Positions 6,158 to 13,773 are shown, counted from the first letter of the stretch. The stretch: DNA of 14,436 bases from Planctomycetaceae bacterium (GCA_031282385.1 JAITDV010000225.1:1-14436); one strand, 5' to 3'. Numbers and translations are program-made. The notes: generated by a model not told the origin, from the sequence alone.

Positions 6158-7801
6158 ATGGAATTAGAACTTTATCAATTGTCCGTACCTGGCGAACAAT
6201 TTCGAGAAGATGTTGTTGAGGCATATTCTCCGAAGTTGGGAAAAAAGCGGCGGCGGCAGATTGTAGTCAACAAAATTGACGAAGGCGACGTAGTACCGGA
6301 AATCATGGCAAATACACGAACAGCACCCGGAATAATTAGCATGAGAGGTTGTGCGTATGCGGGTTGCAAGGGCGTGGTTTTGGGACCGACGCGGGATATT
6401 TTGCAGATAACTCATGGACCGATAGGTTGCGGATTTTATAGTTGGCTGACAAGAAGGAACAAAACACGACCAAATTCTCCCGACGCAGAGAACTATATGA
6501 CTTACGCAATGTCAACCGACTTGCAAGAAGACGAAATTGTTTTTGGCGGAGAAAAAAAACTCATGGCAGCAATTGACGAAGCCGTAGAACTATTTCATCC
6601 CAAAGCAATCGGGATTTTCGCAACTTGTCCTGTAGGATTAATTGGAGACGATGTTCATGCGGTTGCAAGGGCGGCGGAAGAAAAATATCCGGGAATAAAT
6701 ATTTTCGGATTCTCTTGCGAAGGCTACAAAGGAGTCTCCCAATCAGCGGGACACCATATCGCAAACAATAAAGTTTTTACCGACGTTGTAGGACAAATCG
6801 ACAAGCCGAAAGAAGGAAAATTCACTCTAAATATTCTTGGCGAATACAATATTGGCGGAGACGCATTTGAAATTGAGCGTATTGCCGCAGCGTGCGGTTT
6901 GACATTGCATTCGACATTCTCAGGCAACTCAATCTACGACGAATTCGCATCCGCTCACACGGCTAATTTGAATGTTGTCATGTGCCACAGGTCAATAAAT
7001 TATCTTGCCGAAATGATGGAATCCAAATATGGCATCCCTTGGTTCAAAGTTAATCTCGTCGGCGCCGAAGCAACCGCAAAATCATTCCGAAAAATCGCAA
7101 AATTCTTCAACGATGCAGAATTGATCGCACGAACCGAAAACGTTATCGAAACCGAAATGGCAATTGTCCAAAAAATACGCGACGAAATCAAACCGCGTTG
7201 TGAAGGCAAAACTGCAATAATTTTTGTCGGCGGTTCGCGCGCACATCATTATCAAGAATTGTTGAGAGAAATCGGCGTAATAACAATTGCCGCCGGCTAT
7301 GAATTTGCTCATCGCGACGATTATGAAGGTAGAAAAGTTTTGCCAGATATAGTTGTCGATGCAGATTCGCGTAATATTGAAGAGTTGACGGTTACGCCAG
7401 ATGAAACCAGATACAAGCCGCGAATAACCGCTGAACAAAAAGCTGCCCGCGAAGCCGAAGGTTTCACATTCAACGATTATCGCGGCATGATGCCGGAAAT
7501 GCCCGCGGGAACTTTGGTAATCGATGATTGCAACCAATACGAAATTGAAAAGTTGATAGAGTATTATCACCCCGATCTGGTTTGCGCCGGCATAAAAGAA
7601 AAATATATTGTACAAAAACAAGGTATCCCAATGAAACAATTGCACAGCTACGATTACATGGGACCTTTTGCCGGTTTCAAAGGCGCCATCAACTTCTACC
7701 GCGAAATCGACAGACTACTGAATTGCAACGCCTTCAAATTCATAAAAGCTCCTTGGGACGAATCACCGGAGTTGACAGCAACCTATGGTTCTCTCGGTTA
7801 A
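6158..7801 (+). CDS. nifD: Nitrogenase molybdenum-iron protein alpha chain
   Basis: The subunit that holds FeMo-cofactor and half of the P-cluster; with NifK it forms the alpha2-beta2 dinitrogenase. P-cluster ligands are Cys65 (RGCAYAGC), Cys91 (GPIGCG) and Cys157 (TCPVGLIGDD). FeMo-co ligands are Cys276 (MCHRSINY) and His496 (QLHSYDY). Catalytic-pocket residues include Gln195 and His199 (VSQSAGHHIAN), Arg99 and Arg361. All match an active Mo enzyme. The 547-residue length includes an insertion of about 55 residues (roughly 401-455, DADSRN to MMPEM) known from Clostridium pasteurianum NifD, diagnostic of group III. An upstream in-frame TTG at 6140 lies inside a palindrome, so the ATG at 6158 is preferred; there is no Shine-Dalgarno sequence. 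AnfD/VnfD is excluded by the HSYDYMGPFAGF motif and the absence of a neighbouring delta-subunit gene. Confidence 0.97.
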   Translation: MELELYQLSVPGEQFREDVVEAYSPKLGKKRRRQIVVNKIDEGDVVPEIMANTRTAPGIISMRGCAYAGCKGVVLGPTRDILQITHGPIGCGFYSWLTRRNKTRPNSPDAENYMTYAMSTDLQEDEIVFGGEKKLMAAIDEAVELFHPKAIGIFATCPVGLIGDDVHAVARAAEEKYPGINIFGFSCEGYKGVSQSAGHHIANNKVFTDVVGQIDKPKEGKFTLNILGEYNIGGDAFEIERIAAACGLTLHSTFSGNSIYDEFASAHTANLNVVMCHRSINYLAEMMESKYGIPWFKVNLVGAEATAKSFRKIAKFFNDAELIARTENVIETEMAIVQKIRDEIKPRCEGKTAIIFVGGSRAHHYQELLREIGVITIAAGYEFAHRDDYEGRKVLPDIVVDADSRNIEELTVTPDETRYKPRITAEQKAAREAEGFTFNDYRGMMPEMPAGTLVIDDCNQYEIEKLIEYYHPDLVCAGIKEKYIVQKQGIPMKQLHSYDYMGPFAGFKGAINFYREIDRLLNCNAFKFIKAPWDESPELTATYGSLG

Positions 7802-7852
7802 CTAATTTTGATCCGAATCCAAACAAACATTTAGAATTCGCTAACATATACT

Positions 7853-7945
7853 AGACCTTTTCTCTAACCTAAAAATACATCAACGCAACAAAAAACATAC
7901 AACGAAAAACCGCCTTTAACTACTCCCTGGTTCGCGAAAAGGTCT
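7853..7945 (+). repeat. Family A repeat, copy A2, core-deleted (nifD-nifK spacer)
   Basis: The left terminus AGACCTTTTCTCTAACCT and left arm up to CCGCCTTTAACTACTCC are intact. The whole hairpin core is missing and the sequence jumps to the right terminus GGTTCGCGAAAAGGTCT. Both ends are bounded by TA. This is a 93-bp minimal derivative. Confidence 0.85.
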
Positions 7946-7967
7946 AATGTTCGTACAATAATTCACG
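7946..7967 (-). repeat. Family B repeat, terminal fragment B7, abutting A2
   Basis: ATGTTCGTACAATAATTCAC matches the reversed right terminus of family B (CTGCTCGTACTATAAATTGC). It begins at the A2 edge, as B5 begins at the A1 edge. It is short, so the assignment leans on this shared arrangement. Confidence 0.45.
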
Positions 7968-7991
7968 AAACTTAACCCAAACAAAACTAAA

Positions 7992-9371
7992 ATGCTTTTA
8001 CGCCACACTCCCAAAGGTTTCTCAGAACGCAAAGCACTCACAATAAACCCAGCGAAAACTTGCCAACCGATTGGCGCAATGTACGCTGCACTTGGCATAC
8101 ATAATTGTTTGCCGCACAGTCATGGTTCTCAAGGTTGTTGTGCGTATCATAGAAGCAGTTTGACCAGACATTACAACGATCCGATAATGGCAAGCACATC
8201 TTCGTTCTCTGAAGGTTCGTCTGTATTCGGCGGTCAAGCTAACTTGCTTGAAGCGTTTTCAAACATATTTACGCTCTACAATCCCGATATTATTGCCGTC
8301 AACACAACATGCTTGTCTGAAGTTATTGGAGATGATCTTGTGCAAATTATCAAAAAGGCTTACGAAGAGAAAAAAATTCCTGAAGGCAAAATTGTTATCC
8401 ACGCCAACACGCCGTCATTCACCGGTTCGCATATTACCGGTTACGCCAACATGACAGCCGCAATGGTAAAATACTTTGCCAAAAATTCCGGCAAACGCAA
8501 TGGAAAAATCACATTGATTCCGTCTTTTATTGAGCCGAGTGATATGACAGAAATTAAACATCTCGTCTCAACAATGGGAATAAATTACATTATGTATCCT
8601 GACACAAGCGATGTTGTCAACAGTCACATGGACGGACATTTTCGGATGTATCCCAAAGGGGGTTGTCCGAAGGAAAGTATAATTGCGTCAGGTGATTCCG
8701 ACGCGGCAATTGCTATCGGAAGACTTGGAACAATGGCTGCAACCGGATTGCTTGATACACAATGCAAAGTTCCCGTAAATGCGGTTGACTTGCCGATAGG
8801 AATTACGGCAACAGATAAGTTTGTTGACATGATACGCAAGATCGCGGGTGTAGGTGTGCCGGAAGAGTTGCGCAAGGAGCGCGGACAACTTGTCGACGTG
8901 CTTTGCGATATGAATCAATACACGTATGGTAAAAAAGTATCGTTGATAGGTGATCCTGATATTTTGTTATCAATGGTTCAATTCTGTCGTGATGTTGGGA
9001 TGGAGGTTTTGCATGTATTGACTGGCACGCCGCAGGGCAAGTTGAAGTTGGAGGAACGTATCAAGGAAATTTGCGGAGAAAATGTTATTGTCAAAGCAGG
9101 TTTACAATGCGACATGTTCATGTTCCATCAATTGGTTCAAAACAATCCACCAGATTTGATCATGGGCAATACATATTGCAAGTATATTTGTCGCGACATG
9201 GATATTCCGTTGTTGCGAATAGGATATCCAATTTATGATCGCATAGGACAATCCTATATCCCAATCACCGGCTATCGCGGCGGACTGCACTTACTCCTAA
9301 AAATCCTCTCAATTTTCATGGATAAACAAGATAAAGATGCAGAAGAAGAAAATGTTGAACTAATAATGTAA
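7992..9371 (+). CDS. nifK: Nitrogenase molybdenum-iron protein beta chain
   Basis: The beta subunit of dinitrogenase; it completes the P-cluster at the alpha-beta interface and docks NifH. P-cluster ligands are Cys24 (AKTCQPIGA), Cys49 (HGSQGCCAYHR) and Cys107 (TTCLSEVIGDD). TPSFTGSHITGYANM (about 139-153) carries the conserved serine near the P-cluster. The product is 459 residues: it lacks the N-terminal extension of Azotobacter NifK and is the size of the Clostridium pasteurianum protein, which it resembles closely through residues 12-60. The start is the first ATG, 21 residues before the conserved NPAKTC; there is no Shine-Dalgarno sequence. It is separated from nifD by 190 bases holding A2 and a B fragment, although NifD and NifK are needed one to one. 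It is the last nif gene here; no nifE, nifN or nifB follows. Confidence 0.97.
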   Translation: MLLRHTPKGFSERKALTINPAKTCQPIGAMYAALGIHNCLPHSHGSQGCCAYHRSSLTRHYNDPIMASTSSFSEGSSVFGGQANLLEAFSNIFTLYNPDIIAVNTTCLSEVIGDDLVQIIKKAYEEKKIPEGKIVIHANTPSFTGSHITGYANMTAAMVKYFAKNSGKRNGKITLIPSFIEPSDMTEIKHLVSTMGINYIMYPDTSDVVNSHMDGHFRMYPKGGCPKESIIASGDSDAAIAIGRLGTMAATGLLDTQCKVPVNAVDLPIGITATDKFVDMIRKIAGVGVPEELRKERGQLVDVLCDMNQYTYGKKVSLIGDPDILLSMVQFCRDVGMEVLHVLTGTPQGKLKLEERIKEICGENVIVKAGLQCDMFMFHQLVQNNPPDLIMGNTYCKYICRDMDIPLLRIGYPIYDRIGQSYIPITGYRGGLHLLLKILSIFMDKQDKDAEEENVELIM

Positions 9372-9391
9372 CAAAAAATAAAGTTGACAAA

Positions 9392-9477
9392 AATTGCATG
9401 ACTAAAGAACGTAAAAGCCTGCTTTACGGATAGGTAAGCAGGCGAAAGGAAAGGAAAGTTAATGTGTGAACAGTTTA
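9392..9477 (-). repeat. Family B repeat, copy B8 (reverse), after nifK
   Basis: AATTGCATGACTAAAGAACG, stem GCCTGCTT/AAGCAGGC (about 9418-9443), then AATGTGTGAACAGTTTA. The outer terminus on the nifK side is missing or unrecognisable. It starts 20 bases after the nifK stop, and its hairpin could end or protect the nif transcript; it has no following T-run in this direction. Confidence 0.75.
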
Positions 9478-9768
9478 ATAAGTAAAATAAAACAACTAAA
9501 TTTCTTATTACAAACCGCATTCATCAGAACAACAAAAACAAAAGAAAATGTAGAAATTTATCATTACTATTTGACTGAAACGAAAATCTTTCATTGAGGA
9601 TGTAAACAGGAACTCTGATTAGTACTGTTATAATTTTTATATCTAGTTGTCACTGAAGAAGTCATTTGGTGCTATAAATTCTGGGCTTATATGGTTGCAA
9701 TTTAGAGTTATAATTTGCAATATAGTTATTGTTTTATCCGAGATTTTCCTTAAAACCTTGCAAATATT
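9478..9768. other. Gene-free AT-rich spacer
   Basis: About 290 bases between B8 and A3. I see no gene, RNA or repeat here beyond three scattered TTGCAA hexamers. A minus-strand open frame that ends here reads mostly through the A3 repeat and is not credible. Confidence 0.5.
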
Positions 9769-10066
9769 AGACCTTTTCTCTAACCAGTAGGAGACCACCC
9801 CTGACCCCTCCGAAGGAGGGGAATTATTCGCCTCCGAAGGAGGCGTCTCCTTATTCGCCTCACTCGGATGTTTCTTCTTATTCGCCTCCTTCGGATGTTT
9901 CACCTTATTCGCCTCACGGATGTTTCTTCTTATTCGCCTCCTTCGGAGGCGTCTTCTTATTCCCCTCCTTCGGAGGGGTTAGGGGTGGTCTCGGAGGAGT
10001 TAAATGCTGTTTTTCGTTGTAGGTTTTTTGTTGCGTTGATGTATTTTTAGGTTAGAGAAAAGGTCT
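9769..10066 (-). repeat. Family A repeat, copy A3 (reverse), expanded core
   Basis: The longest copy. It starts AGACCTTTTCTCTAACC-AGTAGGAGACCACCC and ends with the reversed left arm (GTTGCGTTGATGTATTTTT) and AGGTTAGAGAAAAGGTCT, with TA at both edges. Its core holds about five 27-bp units instead of zero to one. It ends one base before the stop codon of the minus-strand aminotransferase gene. Confidence 0.88.
9850..9982 (+). repeat. Tandem 27-bp hairpin units inside A3
   Basis: Units start at 9850, 9877, 9904 (25 bp, one 2-bp loss), 9929 and 9956. Each is CTTATTC + a G/C-rich segment such as GCCTCCTTCGGAGGC + a spacer (GTTTCTT or GTCTT). In three units the right half of the hairpin has decayed to CGGATGTTT, while the fourth (GCCTCCTTCGGAGGC) and fifth (CCCCTCCTTCGGAGGGG) are intact. 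This points to local tandem duplication followed by divergence. Confidence 0.8.
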
Positions 10067-10067
10067 A

Positions 10068-11297
10068 TTATGTACAAAATAGGTTTTTAGAAGTTGCTTT
10101 TAGTAGTTCATTTAGAAATGATCTTGGATACGCAAGGTTCAGACGTTCAAAAGATTCACCGCCTTCACCGAAAATATAACCGCTCTCAAAAAAAATTCCG
10201 TTACGCCGTAACAATCTTTCCCGCTCTATTCCGCTAATTCCCATTTTCTCAAAATTTAACCATTGCAAATACGTTCCCTGCAATTGAAAAACTTCTATCT
10301 GCGGAATTTTTGTTTCAATAAATCGTTTCACAAACTCATGATTACCGTAGATATATTGTAACAATTTATCAAGCCATTTCTCCGCTCTATTATACGCTGC
10401 AATTGTTGCCGCTGCAGCAAAACAGTTTGGCGAATGAAAACCGAAATCATGCGATTGACGTACAAAACGATTACGCATCACTTCATTGGGAATAATGATA
10501 TTTGAAATTTGCAATCCGCACATATTGAACGATTTCGACGGCGAAGTACAAACAATCACATTATTACGCAACTTTTCCGCCAATGAACAATAACTCGTAT
10601 GCCGATACGGTGGAAAAGTTATGTCCGCATGAATTTCATCCGATAAAACAATAATCTCATGCCTCTCACAAATCAACGCAATACGTTCTAAATCTTCTTT
10701 TGTCCAAACTTGACCGATAGGATTGTGTGGATTGCAAAGAATAAGCATTTTTGTTCCCGCTTCCGACGCCTTCAATTCCAAATCATCAAAATCAATCCTA
10801 TAGCTGTTGTTGTCTCGAATCAACGCATTATTGATAACATGTCTGCCTAACGATTTTATTGACGCATGAAATGGACGATAAACCGGCATTTGCACAATCA
10901 CACCGTCTCCTAAACTTGTGAAAGCCGCAATCGCATAATGAATCGCCGCAACAACTCCAGGTGAAAGTGTCAACCAATCACGCTTAACTTCCAAATCATG
11001 CCGACGACCTAACCACGAAATCACCGCCTCAAAATACTCCGGCATCGGCATCGTATAACCATAAACTAATCGCGATGCCGCATCACAAACCGCTTCGACT
11101 ATCTCCGGCGCCATCTTAAAATCCATGTCCGCAATCGAAACCGCAAATAAACGACTGGAAAATTGCCCGCCGCAAAATTCAATTCCATTTGCCCGTTTTG
11201 CATTTTCCCATTTGATTGATCCTTGATCAAAACGCTCAACCAAATTGTCAAAATCATAATCAGATTCTGCAAAACAATTATCATCAAATAATTTCAT
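10068..11297 (-). CDS. PLP-dependent aminotransferase class I/II, MalY/PatB-type C-S lyase
   Basis: A fold-type I pyridoxal-phosphate enzyme, 409 residues, of the MalY/PatB branch whose members split C-S bonds in cystathionine or cysteine (cystathionine beta-lyase, methionine pathway) and are often annotated as aminotransferases. Seen: SIADMDFKMAPEI at 54-66 (the 'ADMDF' signature of this branch), LSPGVVAAI at 111-119, CNPHNPIG at 188-195, LSDEIHADITF at 218-228 with the cofactor-binding Asp220, and TSPSKSFNMCG at 251-261 with the presumed Schiff-base Lys255. The C-terminal RLNLAYPRSFL is the expected substrate-binding segment, so the protein is complete. The gene lies tail-to-tail with nifK and is framed by two same-orientation family-A copies: one ends a base from its stop and the other starts 49 bases upstream of its ATG. 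The exact substrate is unknown. Confidence 0.9.
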   Translation of the reverse strand: MKLFDDNCFAESDYDFDNLVERFDQGSIKWENAKRANGIEFCGGQFSSRLFAVSIADMDFKMAPEIVEAVCDAASRLVYGYTMPMPEYFEAVISWLGRRHDLEVKRDWLTLSPGVVAAIHYAIAAFTSLGDGVIVQMPVYRPFHASIKSLGRHVINNALIRDNNSYRIDFDDLELKASEAGTKMLILCNPHNPIGQVWTKEDLERIALICERHEIIVLSDEIHADITFPPYRHTSYCSLAEKLRNNVIVCTSPSKSFNMCGLQISNIIIPNEVMRNRFVRQSHDFGFHSPNCFAAAATIAAYNRAEKWLDKLLQYIYGNHEFVKRFIETKIPQIEVFQLQGTYLQWLNFEKMGISGIERERLLRRNGIFFESGYIFGEGGESFERLNLAYPRSFLNELLKATSKNLFCT

Positions 11298-11346
11298 AAT
11301 TATTAATCGTTACAAAAAATTAAAGTGGTTTTATACTGTTCGTATT

Positions 11347-11538
11347 AGACCTTTTCGCTAACCTGTAGGAGACCATCCCTGACCCCTCCAAAGGAGGGGA
11401 ATAAGAAGATGCTTCCGAGGGATGCGAATAATTCCCCTCCTTCGGAGGGGTTAGGGGTGGTCTTGGAGGAGTTAAAGGCGGTTTTTTGTTGTAGTTTTTT
11501 TGTTGCGTTGATGTATTTTTAGGTTAGAGAAAAGGTCT
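11347..11538 (-). repeat. Family A repeat, copy A4 (reverse)
   Basis: AGACCTTTTCGCTAACCTGT at the left edge, a core with ACCCCTCCAAAGGAGGGG, one extra diverged unit (GATGCTTCCGAGGGATGC), then CCCCTCCTTCGGAGGGG, the reversed left arm and AGGTTAGAGAAAAGGTCT. TA borders both edges. The left flank reads TATACTGTTCGTA and the right flank TTGTTCACACTTT, both like family-B ends. Confidence 0.88.
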
Positions 11539-11541
11539 ATT

Positions 11542-11799
11542 GTTCACACTTTTTTTGTCTCTTTTATTCAACTGAAAAATATTTCATCCATAGACGAATT
11601 AAACGTTATTTTAGAAAAAATCGTAAAATTCGTTATAGATGTATTGTAAATTGTCCGATTAAGCCGTAAGTGTCCGTTGTCGGACAAACAAAAAACTGTG
11701 GGTAAATTACTTGGTGTTGGAGATACAGTTTATTTGGAATATACCGAACACACTTTAGAATTCAACGGAGCAAATTCATTAAAACGGTTTTTTAGGTAA
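11542..11799 (+). pseudogene. Possible degenerate coding remnant with an in-frame stop
   Basis: One frame stays open for 86 codons except for a single TAA at 11647-11649. Before it the peptide reads like a helix (NISSIDELNVILEKIVKFV); after it come KTVGKLLGVGDTVYLEY and HTLEFNGANSLKRFFR, then a stop. There is no convincing start codon; the frame runs back into A4. The residue pattern looks more protein-like than chance AT-rich sequence, but I recognise no family and the length is small. It may be the wreck of a gene, or noise. Confidence 0.28.
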
Positions 11800-11839
11800 A
11801 CTCACGTGTGTTGCCTAAGATTAAAGTGTGAACAGTTTA
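11800..11839 (-). repeat. Family B repeat, partial copy B9 (reverse, left half)
   Basis: CACGTGTGTTGCCTAAGATT followed by AAAGTGTGAACAGTTTA. The CACGTGTG stretch is shared with the decayed hairpin of copy B1. No hairpin or right terminus remains. Confidence 0.6.
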
Positions 11840-11981
11840 GTAAATTGCGGTATGACATTTCATATCCATTTTTATAATTACTTGCACAACAATGTGAGCC
11901 GATTAGTCCGGTTAAGATTTGGTTTATGCTTTGTTTTATCTTCAATCTATCCGGTTTATTCCTACACATTAAGAGGATGCA

Positions 11982-13607
11982 ATGACTAACGAACAGTATA
12001 ACAAAATTTCAACTTCAAGCGAGCTGTCCTTACCTGAAAATTATTCAGGACAAATATTCAAAAACAGTTTCATGGACGATTTTTACTCCAGCGAAACCGA
12101 ACTCAATACAGGTATTAAAAATTCAGCCGAAAACAATATTCCGCACGGAATAATTATCGCGCGTATGCCCGATCTCGGAGACTGCAAACCAATACCAAAC
12201 GGAACCTCAGATAAAGATCGCTACGCCAATAATAATCGTTGCACTAATAATAATTCAACGCAACAAGTCGGTTTGTTTGAATTTTTGAGGAATTTCATCT
12301 CAAGAATTTTTAGATTAAATTCCACTCTTGCAAGCAATTATACCGGCGATCATTCTATTTCATCATATTATACACAATTCGCTAAATCAAATGTTAATTT
12401 TTCAAGATTGATTATTGTTGGGATAATTGTTCTGTTTTGCGGAATAGGATTAATTGTGCAAAATCAAATAAACAAAAACAACAACTCAAAAGATATTGAC
12501 GATCAAATTATCGTTACAAAAAATAATTATGATACTATAGCAAATACCGGTAATACAACCGATAATAACTCCAATAACAACTTATCGCATCAAACATTAA
12601 AAAATACAACGTTGAATAATGCTGTATCTGACAATGCTGTTGCGTCAAATATAAATACACAAAAAAATAATCAATCCGATACAAATTCAAACCCCAAAAA
12701 TAAGCCGAATTTCAATACTGACAAACCAGATTCTCAATCCGCTAATACTACAACCAAACCAAACCAAACCACAACTACTTCTATTTGGGATCGTTCTATT
12801 ACTGATAATTATTCACCTTGGATGAAAAACGGACAAATTTCTTTGGACAACAACCCCGAATCCGAAAACAATCCAAATATAAACACCCGCACATCAGAAA
12901 ATCACAACAACGTAATTACACAAACCAGTACCGCAAAAATTCAACCGCCCAAAATATCAACACCTTATCCGTCCGGTACAAATCCAAATCAACAATCCAA
13001 TACAACATTGGCAACATCACAACCGCGTGGCAGTTATTATTACGGTATGAATAACAATTCCAATTCCAGTCGAGCAACACCTCCGCCTTACGCTAATTCA
13101 ATGTCTATTCCGATGTCGAATCCTAATATATTTCATGCGCCGCCGGTTTCGCATGCCGGTGCGTCACAAGGACGGATTGCGGTTGTAGAAACGCCGGATA
13201 CTTATCGAAATTTTTATGGCAATCGTACCGACTTGAGAACCAGTTCAAGTGTCACACGACCGCCTACTTACACTTATCCAACGCAACCGGCTGGAGCAAT
13301 TGCACCTGTCCAACCGCCATTGACCGCTTCCAATTATCAATTGACAAATCATTATCCGAATCCAGCATATCATCAACCTGCACCCACTTATCAATCGACT
13401 CCAATTTACCCGACTTCAACTCATAATCCGAATGCCGCTTATCCCAATAATACTTATAAAACTTATCCGACCACATCTTATCCCAATACTGTTTATCCTG
13501 CCGCGACTTATTCAGGCGGCGGTTATCCGAATGGAACTTATCCGAACGGAACTTATCCGAATGGGACTTATCCGAATCCGAATTTGCCGTATGCTGTTTC
13601 AAGATAA
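11982..13607 (+). CDS. Unrecognised single-pass membrane protein with Asn/Ser/Thr-rich and Tyr-Pro-rich tail
   Basis: I do not recognise a family. The 541-residue product has an N-terminal part of about 140 residues without a signal peptide, one membrane segment (RLIIVGIIVLFCGIGLIV, about 142-159), then about 380 residues of low complexity. This tail is first Asn/Thr/Ser/Lys-rich (160-300), then Pro/Ser/Thr (300-420), then dominated by Tyr-Pro spaced motifs. It ends in a tandem pentapeptide GTYPN encoded by 15-bp DNA repeats at 13524-13583. The topology suggests cytoplasmic N-terminus and exported tail, which could be a surface or wall-contacting anchor. AGAGGA 4 bases before the ATG supports the start. 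It stands alone, between an inverted pair of family-A copies (A4 and A5). Codon use is AT-rich like its neighbours. The gene is probably real; the function is unknown. Confidence 0.75.
   Translation: MTNEQYNKISTSSELSLPENYSGQIFKNSFMDDFYSSETELNTGIKNSAENNIPHGIIIARMPDLGDCKPIPNGTSDKDRYANNNRCTNNNSTQQVGLFEFLRNFISRIFRLNSTLASNYTGDHSISSYYTQFAKSNVNFSRLIIVGIIVLFCGIGLIVQNQINKNNNSKDIDDQIIVTKNNYDTIANTGNTTDNNSNNNLSHQTLKNTTLNNAVSDNAVASNINTQKNNQSDTNSNPKNKPNFNTDKPDSQSANTTTKPNQTTTTSIWDRSITDNYSPWMKNGQISLDNNPESENNPNINTRTSENHNNVITQTSTAKIQPPKISTPYPSGTNPNQQSNTTLATSQPRGSYYYGMNNNSNSSRATPPPYANSMSIPMSNPNIFHAPPVSHAGASQGRIAVVETPDTYRNFYGNRTDLRTSSSVTRPPTYTYPTQPAGAIAPVQPPLTASNYQLTNHYPNPAYHQPAPTYQSTPIYPTSTHNPNAAYPNNTYKTYPTTSYPNTVYPAATYSGGGYPNGTYPNGTYPNGTYPNPNLPYAVSR
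13524..13583 (+). repeat. 15-bp tandem repeat in the 3' end of the membrane-protein gene
   Basis: TATCCGAATGGAACT is repeated from 13524, 13539 and 13554 with third-position changes, and a fourth diverged unit starts at 13569. It encodes YPNGT units. The unit is a multiple of three, so gain or loss keeps the reading frame. Confidence 0.85.
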
Positions 13608-13633
13608 TTATTCAGTTTGCGTTGAGAGTTTAT

Positions 13634-13659
13634 TTTTCCGTTCAGTTAGAAACGGAAAA
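13634..13659. terminator. Possible terminator hairpin after the membrane-protein gene
   Basis: TTTTCCGTT and AACGGAAAA form a perfect 9-bp stem with an 8-base loop, 26 bases after the stop. The stem is AU-rich and no U-run follows on the plus strand, so termination is only possible, not shown. Confidence 0.35.
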
Positions 13660-13773
13660 TGAAAATATCATTTCAAAAGAATTTTGCTTGCAAGTAAAAA
13701 AAAAGAATTAGGTGTTAGGAATTTAGAGAAACAATTCATAATACCTCTTTTGTATAAGTACAATATAATTAAT

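Noticed and set aside
6158..9371. Alternative nitrogenase (vnf/anf) or a chlorophyllide reductase
   Set aside because: No delta-subunit gene, the NifD motif HSYDYMGPFAGF, the group III insertion and all FeMo-co and P-cluster ligands point to Mo nitrogenase.
9850..9982. CRISPR array
   Set aside because: The units are contiguous 27-bp tandems with no unique spacers.
9643..10050. Open frames on both strands reading through A3, with repeated PPSEG or PSEAN peptides
   Set aside because: They are translations of the hairpin repeat, with no domain, no ribosome site and the same peptides wherever family A occurs (also 4827-5075).
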